This document shows positions 16,743 through 30,170 of a stretch of DNA of 64,000 nucleotides, one piece after another (position 1 is the first letter of the stretch; each line of letters opens with the position of its first letter). The notes under the pieces were generated by a model. That model was not told where the DNA came from, searched no databases, and worked only from the letters and a program-made list of their open reading frames with translations. This stretch comes from Chamaea fasciata (Eukaryota > Chordata > Aves > Passeriformes > Sylviidae): the NCBI GenBank assembly GCA_029207755.1, contig JARCOQ010000002.1:87260087-87324086 (forward strand), given 5' to 3'. Position numbers and translations under genes: made by a program.

Positions 16743-17824
16743 TGACCCCAAAAGCAGCACTGAAGCTAAAAGACTGTTAACAATCAAGCAACCTGACTGA
16801 GGGCTGAATCACCTTCAGAAGAATGCCTTTTCCTGTATTTTTTGTCTGTAACAAGAGCTAAGGGCTGTTTCTAACTTAATTCCATGAATAGATGGATGAA
16901 TATGGGATAGTCTGCATATTTGTGCTTATTATTTTGTCTGCTGTTTCTGTTTCCTCTTGGATAGAGAAAGATGTTCTGTTTGAGCTCACAAGGATGCTTC
17001 TTCCCAGAACTTTCTAGGTCTTTGGAATTAGGAAATATCTCATATTTTTCAGAATTTTTTGAGGAAAGAATGTCAAATAAAGGGCCATTCATTGATTTCA
17101 CCTGATTTTTGGAAACAGATTAAAAGTGTTAGCATTAGCATTCTGGGCATTAGCAAGAGGGAATTTAAATTTCGGTTGACTAAATTCCCTAAGATTTTTA
17201 GGAGTCAGAATAGTTGAGCAGAGGCTAAGAGAAACAGCTACTGAACAGTCTGGTAAGCAGATGTGGATAGAGAGCAAAACAACAGGGTGATGTTTGCTAG
17301 TGGCACAATTATTATGTCTAATACCCTACTCAGAGTAAAGCATTCTTGCTCAGGGAAACCATAGTGATTCATATGTGGTTGTGAATGTGTTTCTAATAAT
17401 GCTCTAAAATTCTCTGGAGTTTTTAAAGGAATTCTGGCATTGTTCATTAATAAAAATGAACACATCCCCTAAACTCCCTGCCCAATACAAACAAAAACTT
17501 ATTCTAGCATTATCAATAGAATTATAAGGAAATTACTTATTTGGGGTGTGTAGTAGAACTAGTAACACAATCAAGCATGGGCAAATATAGATGAACATTG
17601 GGTTAGGAGACTAATTTTAGCAAAATATTGAATTGCATTCTTCAAAAGAAAAAAAGAGAAGGTAACCAACAATAGAAACATTAATTAGAGCTGGTCAAAA
17701 CCATCAGGTCTTCCCTGCATTTGGCTTCAGCACAATGTGTATGTTTAATTTTAGACCAAACACTTTGAAACCCAAACAATTGGAAGGAAATTTAATGCAG
17801 AAATATCAAATCTTCATGCTTTTC
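16743..17824. other. Unique non-coding DNA, no gene seen
   Basis: AT-rich sequence with short open frames and no recognised repeat or RNA gene. It separates the G/T tract from the composite CR1-like element. Confidence 0.55.
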
Positions 17825-18010
17825 AAGAAAACCTGCTCCAACAGGTCCATGTCTTCCTTGTGCTGAGGACCCCAGAGCTGGACACAGTACTGCTGGTGGA
17901 GTCTCACGATGGTAGAGAGAGGTAGACCATCAGCTACTTCCCTTGCCCTTCCAGTCACACTTTAGGTGCAGCCCAAGATACAGTTGACTTTCTTAGGCAT
18001 CAATCTGCTC
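17825..18010 (-). mobile_element. CR1 LINE fragment, reverse-transcriptase 3' part
   Basis: On the plus strand the block carries TCCATGTCTTCCTTGTGCTG, then AGGACCCCAGAGCTGGACAC followed by AGTACT. It goes on to a 'GTGGAGTCTCACGATGG', 'GGTAGACCATCAGCTACTTCC' and 'GCAGCCCAAGATACAGTTG' series. These are the reverse complement of the well-conserved CR1 segment near the end of the reverse-transcriptase ORF. Frames are broken, so it codes for nothing. It abuts a second repeat segment in the same orientation (18011-18440). Confidence 0.85.
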
Positions 18011-18440
18011 CAGTGTGGGTCTTCTCCATGGACTGCAGATGGACCTCTGCATCCCGGTGGTCCTCCATGGTCTGCAGGGGCACAGCTGCCTCACCATGGT
18101 CTTCACCTCGGGGTACAGGGAAATCTCTGCTCCAGAGGCTGAAGCACCTCCTTCCTCTCCTTCTGCACTGACCTTGTTATCCGTTGAGTTGTTCCTCTGA
18201 CATATTCTCATTTGTCTCTTTTCTGGTTGCAATTACATCTGTGCAACAACTTTTTTTTTTTACCTTCTTAAGTGTGTTTTCAGAGAGACATTACCACCAC
18301 TGGTGGCACATCCATCCAGGTGATGCCTGACATTGGCTCTGATGAACATGGAGGAAGCTTCTAACAACTTCTCACAGAAGCAAGTTCTGTAGCCTCTCTA
18401 CTACAAAAACCTGACTATGTGAACCCAATACAGCAGAATA
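18011..18440 (-). mobile_element. Interspersed avian repeat, probably CR1 5' region
   Basis: The block is GC-richer than its surroundings. It holds repeated GGACTGCAGATGGACC / GGTCTGCAGGGGCACAG-like units, CTGACCTTGTTATCCGTTG, then a T run, and ends with GACATTGGCTCTGATGAACA, GGAAGCTTCTAACAACTTC and AACCCAATACAGCA. I recall this order from a common bird repeat that I believe is the 5' untranslated and start region of a CR1 subfamily, read here on the minus strand. Direct joining to the 3' part of the reverse transcriptase at about 18010 means either an internally deleted CR1 copy or two adjacent insertions. The assignment of this half to CR1 is less sure than that of the other half. Confidence 0.6.
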
Positions 18441-21400
18441 GTAAAGATTCACACAAGAAACTTCCTTGGCCATTTTTTTTTTTAAAAGGTATTTGTTTCC
18501 ATAGATTCCTAGAGATTGCTGTATTCTTCTTTAGCATCCTAGTATTAATTCAGTGTGATGGTTTTTACCATGCTATCACTTAAAAGCCATAAGACTGTAC
18601 TTTGCTTGTAATAACTCAAACTATTTGAATAATTCATTTCCTAGAACACTGTTGTTTTCAAAGTCCATGTCTGAACATGCGGTGACATCCCTTAAGAAAT
18701 AACTTTTAAAAAACACAGATGGTCCCACATTACTACTGTGAATTTGGTTCCATAAGGTCTGCTTGGTGGTGGCTTTCCTTGTCACCATGACAAAACATTT
18801 CCTAGCAGCCTGGGCAACAGTGGTGGCTAATCACTGGCTACACTTTCATAAGGTATTAAGGTCATGTGAAATTAGTGTGCACTGGCATGGTGTTTCCACA
18901 TGTCCCAGACCTGTACCTACATCTTGAAGACACTGTGTTTTGGTGCTGACAAATTGGAATCTGTTATCAAAGTGGAATAAGAAAAAGCACACAAGTAAAT
19001 CTACATCATGCTTCAGCAATCTGAAACCCACTTATTCTCTGAACTCCACATATTGTCAAATATTTTGGTCTAACAACAGGGCAGTGGAAAGTGTAGATTG
19101 GCAGTAAAGCTAGTCAGAAGTTTTCCAGCAAAGCAAATACTGATTTGTTTATCCTGAAAGGTTTTGTTTAGGCCCAGCTGGAACTAACATATATCAATAA
19201 CATAAATTAAGACACAGCCTCACCTTTCCTTCAGTGACATTCTGAGTATTTTTCTGCTGATTTCAGATTAATTTGGTGCCTAATAGTTTGCAGTGATGTT
19301 TGAGCTTCCTCTACAATGAAAATTACTGATATGTAGAAAACCATGCTAACTTGCCAAAACCCGTCAGAGTTTCATTCATTTATCCTGAAGAAACAAAAGA
19401 GATTTATTGTTGTCACATTCTCTGCATAATCCTTGGGGCAGGAACTCTGTTATACTACTATTGACAAAAAAAGTTGAAAATTATGTTAGGTTTTATTTGC
19501 TTGTCTATTATGTGTCAAGGAATATGTATGTGTGTAACTGCATTAAAACTTCTCAAAATGGTGTGAGATATTTAAAAAGAAGATGGTTATTGTCTCATCA
19601 GCTAATAATTAGGCAGTATGAACTGGTTCTGGCCAATTAGCCAGGAAGTGTTTTCATTTTCTAAGCCAATAGAACCTATCTATAGCATTCCATAGTAAAA
19701 GAAATTAATTAATTTAATTAACAAAACATAAATTCTAAAATGAAACACGATTTTGAGTGGGTAAGTACCCATGCCAAATGGTGTCTTATAACAATAAAAT
19801 CTTATTCAACTGGTTGGACAGATTATTCATATAGCTTCACGCTTTCCTACTTGCTGGCAAGCAACAGGCATGCTTGGTTACTTTGAAACTTCTGCTGTGT
19901 AGAGAGACTGCCATTCAATTATAGACAAACTCTGGTGTCAGGCCTGTCTGTAGCATTTTTAGGCTTTTCATGTAAGACGAAAGTGCTTTATATTTGTCTC
20001 TCTTTGAAGAGAAAATGCCAGAAAGGTGATGATGCTCCTGCTGTTAAAATCTAATGCAACGTCATAGGCTCTTCTTTACATGCACTTGGTCCCAGGGGCA
20101 TACAAGCATGAACATGAATGAATTTTCTCAACCCTTAACTCATGGGGTAAATCTATCCAGAGACATTAGACCACTAAAATGAATCTGCAGAAGCAAAAGG
20201 TCTACCAGGTCACTGCAGCAGTTCCAAGCATGCTGGTGGCAGTCTCAGAGCACTTACACAAGCCAGAAATTACACACATATAATAATCTTATTGTTTCCA
20301 CTTGCAAATTCTCAGTGATTTAAATTCATTATTGAACCGACACTCTTGTAAAGCTTTTTCTTCTGATCTTGTCCCAGGTGCCTGATTGCAGTCATCAAAC
20401 ATACCATACTAAGTATTTATATAAATATATCATAAAATAATCAAATATGATGAGCTATTCCCTTTGTTCCTTTATGTTGATACACTTTTCACAAAATATT
20501 TAATATGCTTCTGAAAATGATGATGCCAGTGATAAAGCTAGTTTGCAGTTTCATAGATAATTTATGGAAGTTATAAAAAATGAACCAAATTGTCATAACA
20601 ACATGACAATGTGAACATTCATGTTTACATAGTGTCCACATACTGTACAAATACTGAATATTAATATGAAATGAGAATTTATAAAATTTGCAATAAACAT
20701 AATGTAGAAAAAATAACAACTTGATACAATCTCTGCTTATATTGCAACCTATAAAGAGATCTTACTTTATGAATGGCTTTGACATTTCCTTTAATGTGTA
20801 TTGTTTTACACCCTTAACCACAAATCCTGGTATATTTTAAATGTAAATTAGATCATATCTATCCTGTTTCTTCTTTCAGATAAACAGTCACTCTAATTCA
20901 GGAGAAGGGAAGAGAGTCCACAGACAGCATTTTAAACGTACTTGGCACAAATTCATCCTGTGGGGTGCAAATAGCAAAATATGTCTGGATCAGATTCTGC
21001 TGCTTCTGTTCTCATAAGGTAGCTATGTGTTTGTTCAGTGATTCTGTTGGCTTGCAATAAAGTTATGCACAGGAGTATTTTTGCCTAAATATAGACATTG
21101 ATTGTTGTTTTGAGATACTCTAAGACATTCTCCTGGGGCGGGCAGATAGTGCACAGGATCTGTGTGAGACCCACACCTTCATGATGCACTTCTGGAACAG
21201 CAGTTATGGCCAGGCAGGACAAAATATCAAATGCCACTCAATGCCTTTAGGCAATCAGATCGACCTGTATTGATACCCAGTAACATAACTCTTCTGATGA
21301 CAGGCTTTGCACGTGATCATAGCCTTTCAGTCATGGCAAAAGATGAAGTATCTGTCTGCTGATTGCCTGCTCTGGTGGCATCTTCTCTGTGTTTCACTGA

Positions 21401-24400
21401 CACCTGAAGGAACTGAAGGAATCATGAGGCCTGTGCCTTTGTACTATGTGAATACCCTGAGAGTATTATGGTTATAATTATAACACTTGAACTGTGTTTA
21501 TTTCAGTAATCTATTAATTACTCTACTAGCAACTAGGAATGAGTCCTGAGCTTTTAATATACCTAGTGGCTCTAAGGTCAGCTTCTTCTAACACTTTTTA
21601 CCGAGGACTATCATTAGGCCTGCTGAACTGTGGGCTTAAGTAGCAAATTAGATGTGGCACAGGCCACTGGTTGCCTGTAGGCATCAGCAAATTTGAAGCT
21701 TTGGGTCAAAATGAGAACAATGTCTATCTAGTATTATGGAACATCTCACAGTACCTCCTCAGAGGTTGCTGAGAAGCTAAATGTGTCACTTTCCTTCATG
21801 GCAGAATTGTGCTTGAGTATCCCAGTCTCTCTCTCTTTCTCCTCACTGTCTCACTGACTGTGTAGGGACTCCAAACAGTTGTAAACCTGAAGTTAGACAG
21901 CCCAAAATGGTTTTTAAATTTAGACAAGAAAAACGGAGGCTTTAATGACTTGGTTTCCCCATTATATTGATGAATTAATGTTATGTATCTCTTTTTCTAC
22001 TGTCTCATTAGGTGCTTAAAAGTAAAGTTGGGGAGTCCTGATTGATATGTTAGGCATTTTTATTATTTATAGTCAGAATGTGAATGTTGTAATTTTTGGA
22101 ATACAAATATTACAGCTGGATGTTGTAGCCCACATCTTCTAAGGTGCACAGTGCACATGCTTTTGCATCAGTTGGTAAATGATCCACGTATTACCATATC
22201 AGCTGATCTGAGGATATGAGAATAATAAGACCTCTTTGTAATATTAAAACTTGAATTATTATTGGAATGTTACTAACCTTCAAAAACATTGTAGAGGAAT
22301 AAATGACTTATACAGAAAAAAGGTTCCCTGCTCCTTCATTCTGTACTAGCAAATAAGACACTTCTGAAATTTAATACCTCTTTCAGCCTCCTTCACTGCA
22401 CAGTACTCAGGATGCCTATTTCCAAGGACAAATACTATGCAACTTGGCTCAAAAGAAGGAAAGGTAATTTTTACTTCAGATAATTAATTTCAATGCCTGG
22501 ATTTTTTCTTGCTTTTAGCCTAAGCGGTGCTGCTGTTCACAGCTCACTCTTGCTTTTGCTGTTCATGATATAAAATTGTTTCAGTTATTTGTATTTATTT
22601 TTAAAAAAAAATATTTTGTGTGCTATGCACTATTCATGTCTATTTTAGAAAGTCCGGGCAAAAAAAGTCTTTCTTTTAAAGAGTCTTTCTAGAGGCTGAA
22701 AACCTTTCAGGTGCTAATCAAAATAACTGCAGCAGTCTTTGGCTTATTTCTGTCTTGGCAAGTATGAACATATCTATGGTAATCAATTCAAAAGGTATTA
22801 GAGCCGTTATTGGTTGTAATTATCATGACACCTGGGTCCAGACTTGTGAAATAATTATTAAAGGCATCACCAGTGTGCAAAGCTTTTGTTAATCATTGAT
22901 TTTATATCAGTGAGTGCTTAGCAGATTTTGTGACTCTTAATATGAAGATGAGTGTCTGTTTCACTTACAGAAGCATGAAAAATAAGGAAAATAAATAAAA
23001 CACACATATTATCATAGAAGTGAATCAGAAGTAAAGAATTAAGGTGAAGATATCACCATCCTTGAAAACTTTCAGGTTTCAAAATCAGAACTGACTTGCT
23101 TGAAAAATGTCAGTGTTATATATCGAAATAGCATCCTGCCAAATAAAATGTATGCAATAGGATTTATAGCAAGAGATTAAGGAAGGGGCCTCGGAGTCTC
23201 CTTTTTCTTAATGCTATATATGTGATTGATTCTTTTCAGTTATTTTTTGCAGCTGTGATGCTAAATACCTGAAACTGAATGTGTACTAGTCGCCATTCCT
23301 TCTTGTTGCCCCTACCATGGAATTAGGGGCTGATAGTAGCAATAGGAATTTAGAGTCATTTGCCACATTCTCTGTAGAACCATAAGGCTTTTCTCTGGAT
23401 ATCTCTGTAAGAGCTTTTTAGTCCAGGGTAATCTGTCTTTCTGCACTGAGGGTTAGAAAAATTGACTCCAAAGTTAAGCACTCAATGCTAACAAGTATGA
23501 ATATCCCCTTCTTTTTCCCTTCTGCCTTCTTCATATTACTATTTTGTTCAGTATGCTACTGCAAATTCTGGCTTTGGCCTAAAACTGACGTGCCCGTTGA
23601 TCTTTGGTGGTGATGAATAGAACAGTGATGAATGGGCATCCTACAGAGACTGAAATCATTGCACCTATGGAAGATCAAACCTACCTACATCAGGGAACTG
23701 AGGTCTTTCAGCACCTGTCTTCTACTCAGTCTTGACATGAAGTGCTACCTGCCTTGAGCAGTGGGTCAGCCTTTTACTAGTTAACATTTCTTCCACCCTT
23801 TCAATCATTTTGACATATTGTAGGCCTAGTTAAAACTGGTTTCCTGCAATTCCTGCAGCAGAGATCAAAAGGTGTTATCTATACACTTTTGTGTCTAGAA
23901 GTCCTGAAGCCAAGCAAGTTGATGCTCAGTCCCTGTAGCTGCAGTCACACATCATGCATTCTGGTACATGGCCAAGAGATGTAGCTTTATGAGGATACTA
24001 GGTCACACTCCATATCATTTGGTGTGCATGCAAGATGCAAAATGTCATTAATCAGGTCTTCATTTGGCCACATCTTCAAAAAGGAACATACAAAACATAT
24101 ATCTGAGGCTCAGCAGTTTCAATGTCACTGATTTAAGAGAGTGAACCTAAAAGTTAGGTGAAGAACCTTGTGAGCAAGAGATCATGGAAAGTAATGAGTT
24201 TCTGAAAACTCCTGGCTAGCCAGCTGAAAAAGTTACATGGAACAGATTTTGCAGCAGTTACTGAAGGAATTCAGCCCTGAAGTAGAGGTTGTAGTAGCTA
24301 CATTTCTATCTTGCAGCTATTTTTACTTAAAGGTCTAAAGAGAAATGAAGAATTAGAAAATAAAAAGCAAAAAACTGACTCCAAAATGCCTAAATAAAGC

Positions 24401-24769
24401 TTATCCTTGTTTTATGTGTTGTCAGAGGATGACATCTCTGAAACTGATGGTGAACTGAGTGTGATAGGAGAAAAATGATCCTGCATGTTTTAGCTGCTTC
24501 AGTAACAAAACACATTAATTGTCAAAATGGAGAATAGGAGAAAGGAAGTGTGAGTCAAAGTTGCATAAAATGTGTGAATCTAAATGACTGCACGTGTGTA
24601 TCAAACTGATTATACTGTATAGATCCTTTGGGAAGTGACGGAAGTCCTAGCACAAAGAGAATTCTTGGTTCTCCAGCCATCTGGGAAATAACATCCACTA
24701 ACTTTGGCTGATGAAATTTTGTAGAAGTTCACACATGCTGTTTCTGTGCATGTATATACACAAGTAAGC
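18441..24769. other. Long unique non-coding stretch, no gene seen
   Basis: About 6.3 kb without a recognised exon, RNA gene or repeat family. A perfect 14-bp AT palindrome built from TTAATT cores lies at 19702-19715. Segment 22790-22960 (TGGTTGTAATTATCATGACA, AAATAATTATTAAAGG) looks like a candidate homeodomain-rich regulatory element. Almost no open frame longer than 75 codons occurs here, which is low even for the window. Confidence 0.55.
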
Positions 24770-24860
24770 TATATATGCATACACATACACACATATATAT
24801 GTGTGTCTATTTGTGTGTGTGCATGCACATTAATGTATATTTATATTCATATACATATAT
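24770..24860. repeat. Mixed TA/CA/TG dinucleotide repeat
   Basis: Alternating purine-pyrimidine sequence runs without a break from 24770 to 24806, moving from TATATATGCATAC through ACACATACACAC to ATATATATGTGTGT. A looser TG/TA part follows to about 24860. This is a degenerate compound microsatellite with Z-DNA or cruciform potential. Confidence 0.9.
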
Positions 24861-27077
24861 TTTAAAAGCCCCTCAAGAGGAATACGGTACTCTTGAACCA
24901 CCTATTCTTCTGGATTGAATTCCAGAAAGTATTTTCTTCACACCATCTACTCTGTTACATATAGAGGCATCTTGTCTCCTCTGTGAAACAACTTGAATAA
25001 ATAACAAATCCAGGACGGAGTTAATGCAGCTTTTCCATAGCCAGTGATATCTCTGGTAAAAGATGCCAAAGGCTGACACTAGGAATCTTCCTCATGGAGC
25101 AATCTTACTTTGTCCTCACTCCATTTTGCTGAATTCAGCTGAGCTGGCGAGATGGAAAGTGTACTTCAAATTTGTCATACTATTTTTATTTTTTTTTTAC
25201 GTGCTCTTCTCCACTTATTCCACATTTATGTGAGCATTATACAGAAGAAAAAAATCATGGTGTTAGAAATAAAGCGTGGCTTTCTGAAACTAATCAGAAG
25301 ATAGGACTAAGGACAGAAAGAATGAAATGAGATTATATCTTTATCATATCTTCTTAATAAGCAATCTGAAAATCTAAATAGCTATTCATTTGCTATTATG
25401 TACCATGCAAAATGGCAGCAGTATCTATGGTGCATGGGTTGCTGGAAGTAAGCTCAGTAAAGAAGAGGGAAAAATCCAGATGGGCTGTTTAACCTATTTG
25501 AGATTGTTTGCCTTGAAAAACAAAACATGAAACATTTCCTACTTTAAAAAAAGAGAAATTAGAAAAGACAGAGTTGAGAAAAATGTCCCACTAAAATAGC
25601 TAAGAATGGGTTGACTCACTAGATTGAAATAAACCCCATATATTTTAAAATATGGAAGTGCATAAGATTTGTACTATACAGGATCCAAATCAAAAGTAAT
25701 TGAAAGAAAATTACAAGCATTAGAAAAATAATTCAATAGGACACTCAAATTATTTTACTTAACCAGATATTTAAATTTATATGACATTATTTAGAAGTAC
25801 CAGTATGCAAATGTCAGGCTGTGATAAAATACATACTTTCACCAAAAAGGAATTCATAGTGAGGAGAGGAACGCCCCTTTTTGTGCAGTATTTCTGTTGA
25901 ATAGAGTGACAGAAATCCATCGATGCACATTTGCAACAGTTGTGGATTGCACCATGCAAGGGAAAAGAAACGCCCATGCCTGAGGAAGATAATTACACCA
26001 GACATTATGTTTGAGTACATCACATAGGCAAGCAGTGAAGCAGTGGGAGTAATACAGTTGGAGAACACCTACAAGGAGAGAGTTTTAGCAACAATGATAC
26101 TGTTTGGTTACAAAACAGAATAAGGGAAAGGCACATAATGAAGCAAGCCTAAATACCTCGGTTCTACAGTTTTTATAACTAATATGTTCCTGGATACAGT
26201 TTCTGGAAGAAATGATACTAACATTCACAGCTGACAATGTGACTAAATGAGTGACATCCTGGAGCAAAAACTATAGGAAAAGTCTTCCCCTTTGCTCAGC
26301 AGAAATATTATCCACATCCATGAGAATGGCAGGATGTGGACAGCATCTGTTATATCCAGTGCGTGAACGAAATGTTAAACGCAAAGAAAATAAAAACGAT
26401 CAAAAGGTTTATTCTGTTTGCATACCAATACTGAGTCTTGATATTAGAATTACAGAAAAGCATTTTACCTTGGAGAAATATCAGAAAGGATCTTTTGGTT
26501 CAGAAAGGAACTAGTCATGTAGTACCTACGAGACTGTTGCAGATTCAAGACTGCTCTGCCTATGCAAACCACTCTGTAGGTGACAACGTCTTCAAAAGTA
26601 TGGAGAGAAAGAGAGCACACTGTGAAGACCACAATCTTCTAGCAAATCCCCTGGAAAAGTATGGAAGTCAAAACATGAATCAACCCTTGCAAAAATAAAA
26701 CAAACTCCACAACCTTGTATTCCACAAAGATAATTTATTTACAGTTTATCATGAGTCTGGAGAAAAGTTCAGCAATTTAGCTATTTTCAACACACCTTTC
26801 TGAAGATGGTGTTTTATCAGATAAAAAGTTACATGAAATACAAATATAAAGCCGCAGAAAATTCACACAAGTATTTGAACACACAGGATGTCAAAAATTA
26901 TGTGAAAGGGTGAATTGTGGTCATGGAGCTCAGAGGTGCCAATGCAGACACAGTTACCTTGTAGAATATGTGCCATAAGATGTTACGAGTGTGAAATTCT
27001 TAGATTGCTTCCCATTCTTGGAAGAAAAATCCATCAAGGAGTATTAAGCCCAAAGCTGCCATCCATGGCTTAATAAG
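24861..27077. other. Unique non-coding DNA, no gene seen
   Basis: Open frames of 60-87 codons occur on both strands, some overlapping, none with recognisable motifs. No repeat family or RNA gene was recognised. Confidence 0.55.
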
Positions 27078-27215
27078 CCCCAGTGCTGGGAGTTGGGAAG
27101 CACCACAGCTGTTTCCCTGTTCTTATGTTGTTCTGTATGTATCTGCTATTGTGCTCTGTTGGAGATGGGAAATAGACTGTTGGTCTGACCAGACTGACCA
27201 ATTTTGTAGGTACAG
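27078..27215 (+). mobile_element. Possible old LINE (CR1/L3-like) 3' tail
   Basis: The segment contains TGTTCTTATGTTGTTCTGTA, CTGCTATTGTGCTCTGTTGG, GAGATGGGAAATAGACTG and TTGGTCTGACCAGACTGACC. This order matches the 3' untranslated tail of old amniote LINEs, where 'agagatgggatactgggct' is followed by 'ttggtctgaccc'. It is strongly diverged and short, so the call is tentative. Confidence 0.45.
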
Positions 27216-30170
27216 GCAGAGACCATAGGTGTCAATACAAAATTATTTATTCTTAAATTAAATTTTTAAAAAAGTGTTTCTCATCATTGAAAGTTGCAAA
27301 TTTAATCAAATTTCTTCTGTGTAGGTGGTGGAATAGCAAGACTTACAGAACTTTACAAAATCCTAGAGAACATCCAGGACAAGGCTCCAACTTTTGCACC
27401 ATCACAACTTCTTACATGATCATAAACCCACAGAGAGGTGCAAGGGGAAGATGAAGAGAAGCCATAGAAGAAAGCCATGGAGCATACATTTTTTTTCCAT
27501 GTAGTTTCACAGAAAGAAAGTATGCACTTCAAAATGTCATGTATAAATTAATCTAAATCTTACCAGAAACAAGATTTCAAGCAACTTTGTTAGAACAAAA
27601 AAAAAATCAAAGAGTAAGTAGTAAAAGTAAAGATTTCAAAAAACATATTAAGGTTTTTGTGTTTGTTACAAGCATAACAACTTTGCAGCTGCTTTTGATA
27701 CAGACGATATTAAACAAAACCACAAAATTAACAAAGTAGTGCTGAAGAAAAAAAAAAAAAGAATACCTACGGCCAGATGGAATCATGGAAACTTATTAGA
27801 CTATTTTTCTCAATGTCTTAAATTGATAGTCTAAGACGCAACAGCAAATATTGTACAAAAATTCAAGGAGAAATTAGCCAAGAAAAATGAGGACATTAAA
27901 CTTATTTACTTCAGCTTTGTAAAGCATCTAATCATACCTGTGGAAACCCTTGCTCAGTTTGATTACAGATGGCAGAGCAGAAATGTGTCATCAGTGCTAC
28001 CTGCAGAGTTGTCTTTTCCTGTGTGCAGCTGCTAAGCAAAGCCACTGGTCTGGATAAATGGAAGAAAACCCAAATCATTCTAAGGCGGTATCTACACACC
28101 GCTGAAAATTCTTTTGGAACTGCCTGAAATATCAAAGTGAAGTTCCAATAGTTCGTGGTATCGTAGCTAAACACACAACAGAATTGTTTAAATGAAACAT
28201 GGACAGCGAGTGCACACTGTCCAGCTAAGGCCTAAGATGCCCAAGGGTTCACAGTCTGGAAGCTGGACGACCTCCAGTAGAGAACAACAGCATGTAAGAA
28301 AACCAGTTTACGTGCTGTTGAGCATTACATGCATGTGTTTTCAGATACAAATCTCTGAAAATCCAGTGTCTTTGGAAATATAATACATCCTAGCCAGGAG
28401 GCCGTACAGATGTCAAAAGAACATGCTGTGTACCTACAAACATAAGGAGACTTGCTCTCTGTAAGGCAAAAAATTCAAAACCAAAAAGTGGCAGTAGGAC
28501 AACATCTGAGATTGTTATTCAGGCAGGTTGGAAAAGATGTCTCAAAGTTTGTTTTCACCACAGTGAGCAGCTGTGGCAATGTAAATAAATGAAAGATTCA
28601 TCTTGCAAAGAGGTATCCTGAAAGTGGGCATCCTTCTTTCTGTTTTTCCTCCTTTTTTTTTTTTTTTTTTTTTTTTGTTAGTTTTTTTGTGTATAAGTAA
28701 CCCTCATATTGTAAATAAATAGGGTGAAGAGATGAGATGTCCTTGTTTATTTACCCAGTGCTTTGTCTAGGAGTAAACTAAAAAGAAGCAATCATAGCAC
28801 AGGTCTGTCTATGTGTTGTAAAGATGACTCTGACATGCATGTATTTGGTATTCTCATGAGAAAAACCCAGTGTCTGGAAAAGATGATCCCACAGAGCCAG
28901 AGCAGTTGTCTTGGACTAAACTAAGAAATCTGTTTAGCTAGAAGACAGGAATGTTTTGAATTATTTGGGAACCACTAGCTGTTCAAGAATCAGACCACAT
29001 GACAGCATCAAACATTCCAGGTAATAGGAATTAGGGACAAGGTCAATCCACAATGAAGTTTTTAATTTTTCTTTGGGGAAATTCTGTTCTCATCTCAAGA
29101 ACTACCTTTTCTTGAATACTCAAGGCCTTGTTTTTCCAGGATTAAGTGCAGATGCCAAGAAAGGTAGAAACTGTATGGTCTGTAACAGCGCATCTCAGAG
29201 CAGCAAAACACATGTAAACACATGTCCCATTTTTTGTCAGAATTTTGTAGGTCAGACTTTATGACAATTTTCTCCAAGCTTTCTATTAACTTCTCCACCA
29301 CCATAAGGTGTGTCAGCCTGGGACATGCTCATTTCCTTCCCTCCCTGCTACAGCTTGCTTTAGAATGAAGCCAGAAAAAAGGAATCCTGGCCTGGTTCTT
29401 GGTAGTCCAAGCGTATTTATGTAGGGCACAGTGCAATTCTGCATCAAAAATGTGACTTTAAGTATTGCATAAGTTAAAATTTTATATCTTTACGTTTGAA
29501 TGTGAAGATATGTAGATCCAGAACTGCAGGGGATGTTTTAGAGAGGCAAGGATTTTTTAAAGACAAAGTAAGGAATTAAGGTGCAAAAGTTTGTTTAGAG
29601 AGAAGAAATAAAATTAAAAGTATTGAACTTTTCTGGTACTGAATTTAAATTAAACAGTAATGGGTATGTATTTTCAGATTATTTCAGATTCAGAACTGTT
29701 CATATTTCACATTGCTGAATACTGTGTGATTCCTGAAGAGTTAATAACAGATATAGGGTTGGAAGTAATTTATTTCAGAAAGACTTCTAGATATATCAAT
29801 TCAAGATGCCATATCAAATTTGTGCTATTTACAGTTTATCAATCTATCTTTAAAAGTCTGTGAAGATAACAAAGCTCTTCATAATTAAAGACCCGCAAAA
29901 AATTCAAAAGATTGTTAATGCTTACTAGGGTTGCAAGTGAAGTTAATTGAGAAATTAAAACATTGACAGCCAGGGAAAAAAAAAGAAAGGAAAGACACTT
30001 CAATCATTCTTTTTCCTTTCTTTAGCTAGAATATCATGATGCTTCTTACAGTCATTCATTAGTTTTGTCATCGTGGGTGAACTTTATGGAAGGAAGAATA
30101 AAAAATCTTTGATGACAAATACCTAGCAAGCTTCTGGAGCCAAGGAGCTGTGCCTGCCAGGGGAACTAGA
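27216..30170. other. Unique non-coding DNA with a T24 run
   Basis: No gene is seen. A T run at 28653-28676 is the longest homopolymer of the window. A 10-bp unit AAACACATGT is repeated in tandem near 29207-29226. Open frames are short and unlike known proteins. GTAAATAAA-type forkhead cores recur near 28578-28588 and 28711-28720, close to chance expectation. Confidence 0.5.

Noticed and set aside
16452..16800. Very hydrophobic frames that look like membrane proteins
   Set aside because: They arise from the G/T-only tract, in which TTT, GTT, TTG and TGT codons force Phe, Val, Leu and Cys in several frames at once.
18015..18200. 61-codon plus-strand frame in the GC-richer block
   Set aside because: It runs antisense through a CR1-like repeat segment and is a shadow of it.
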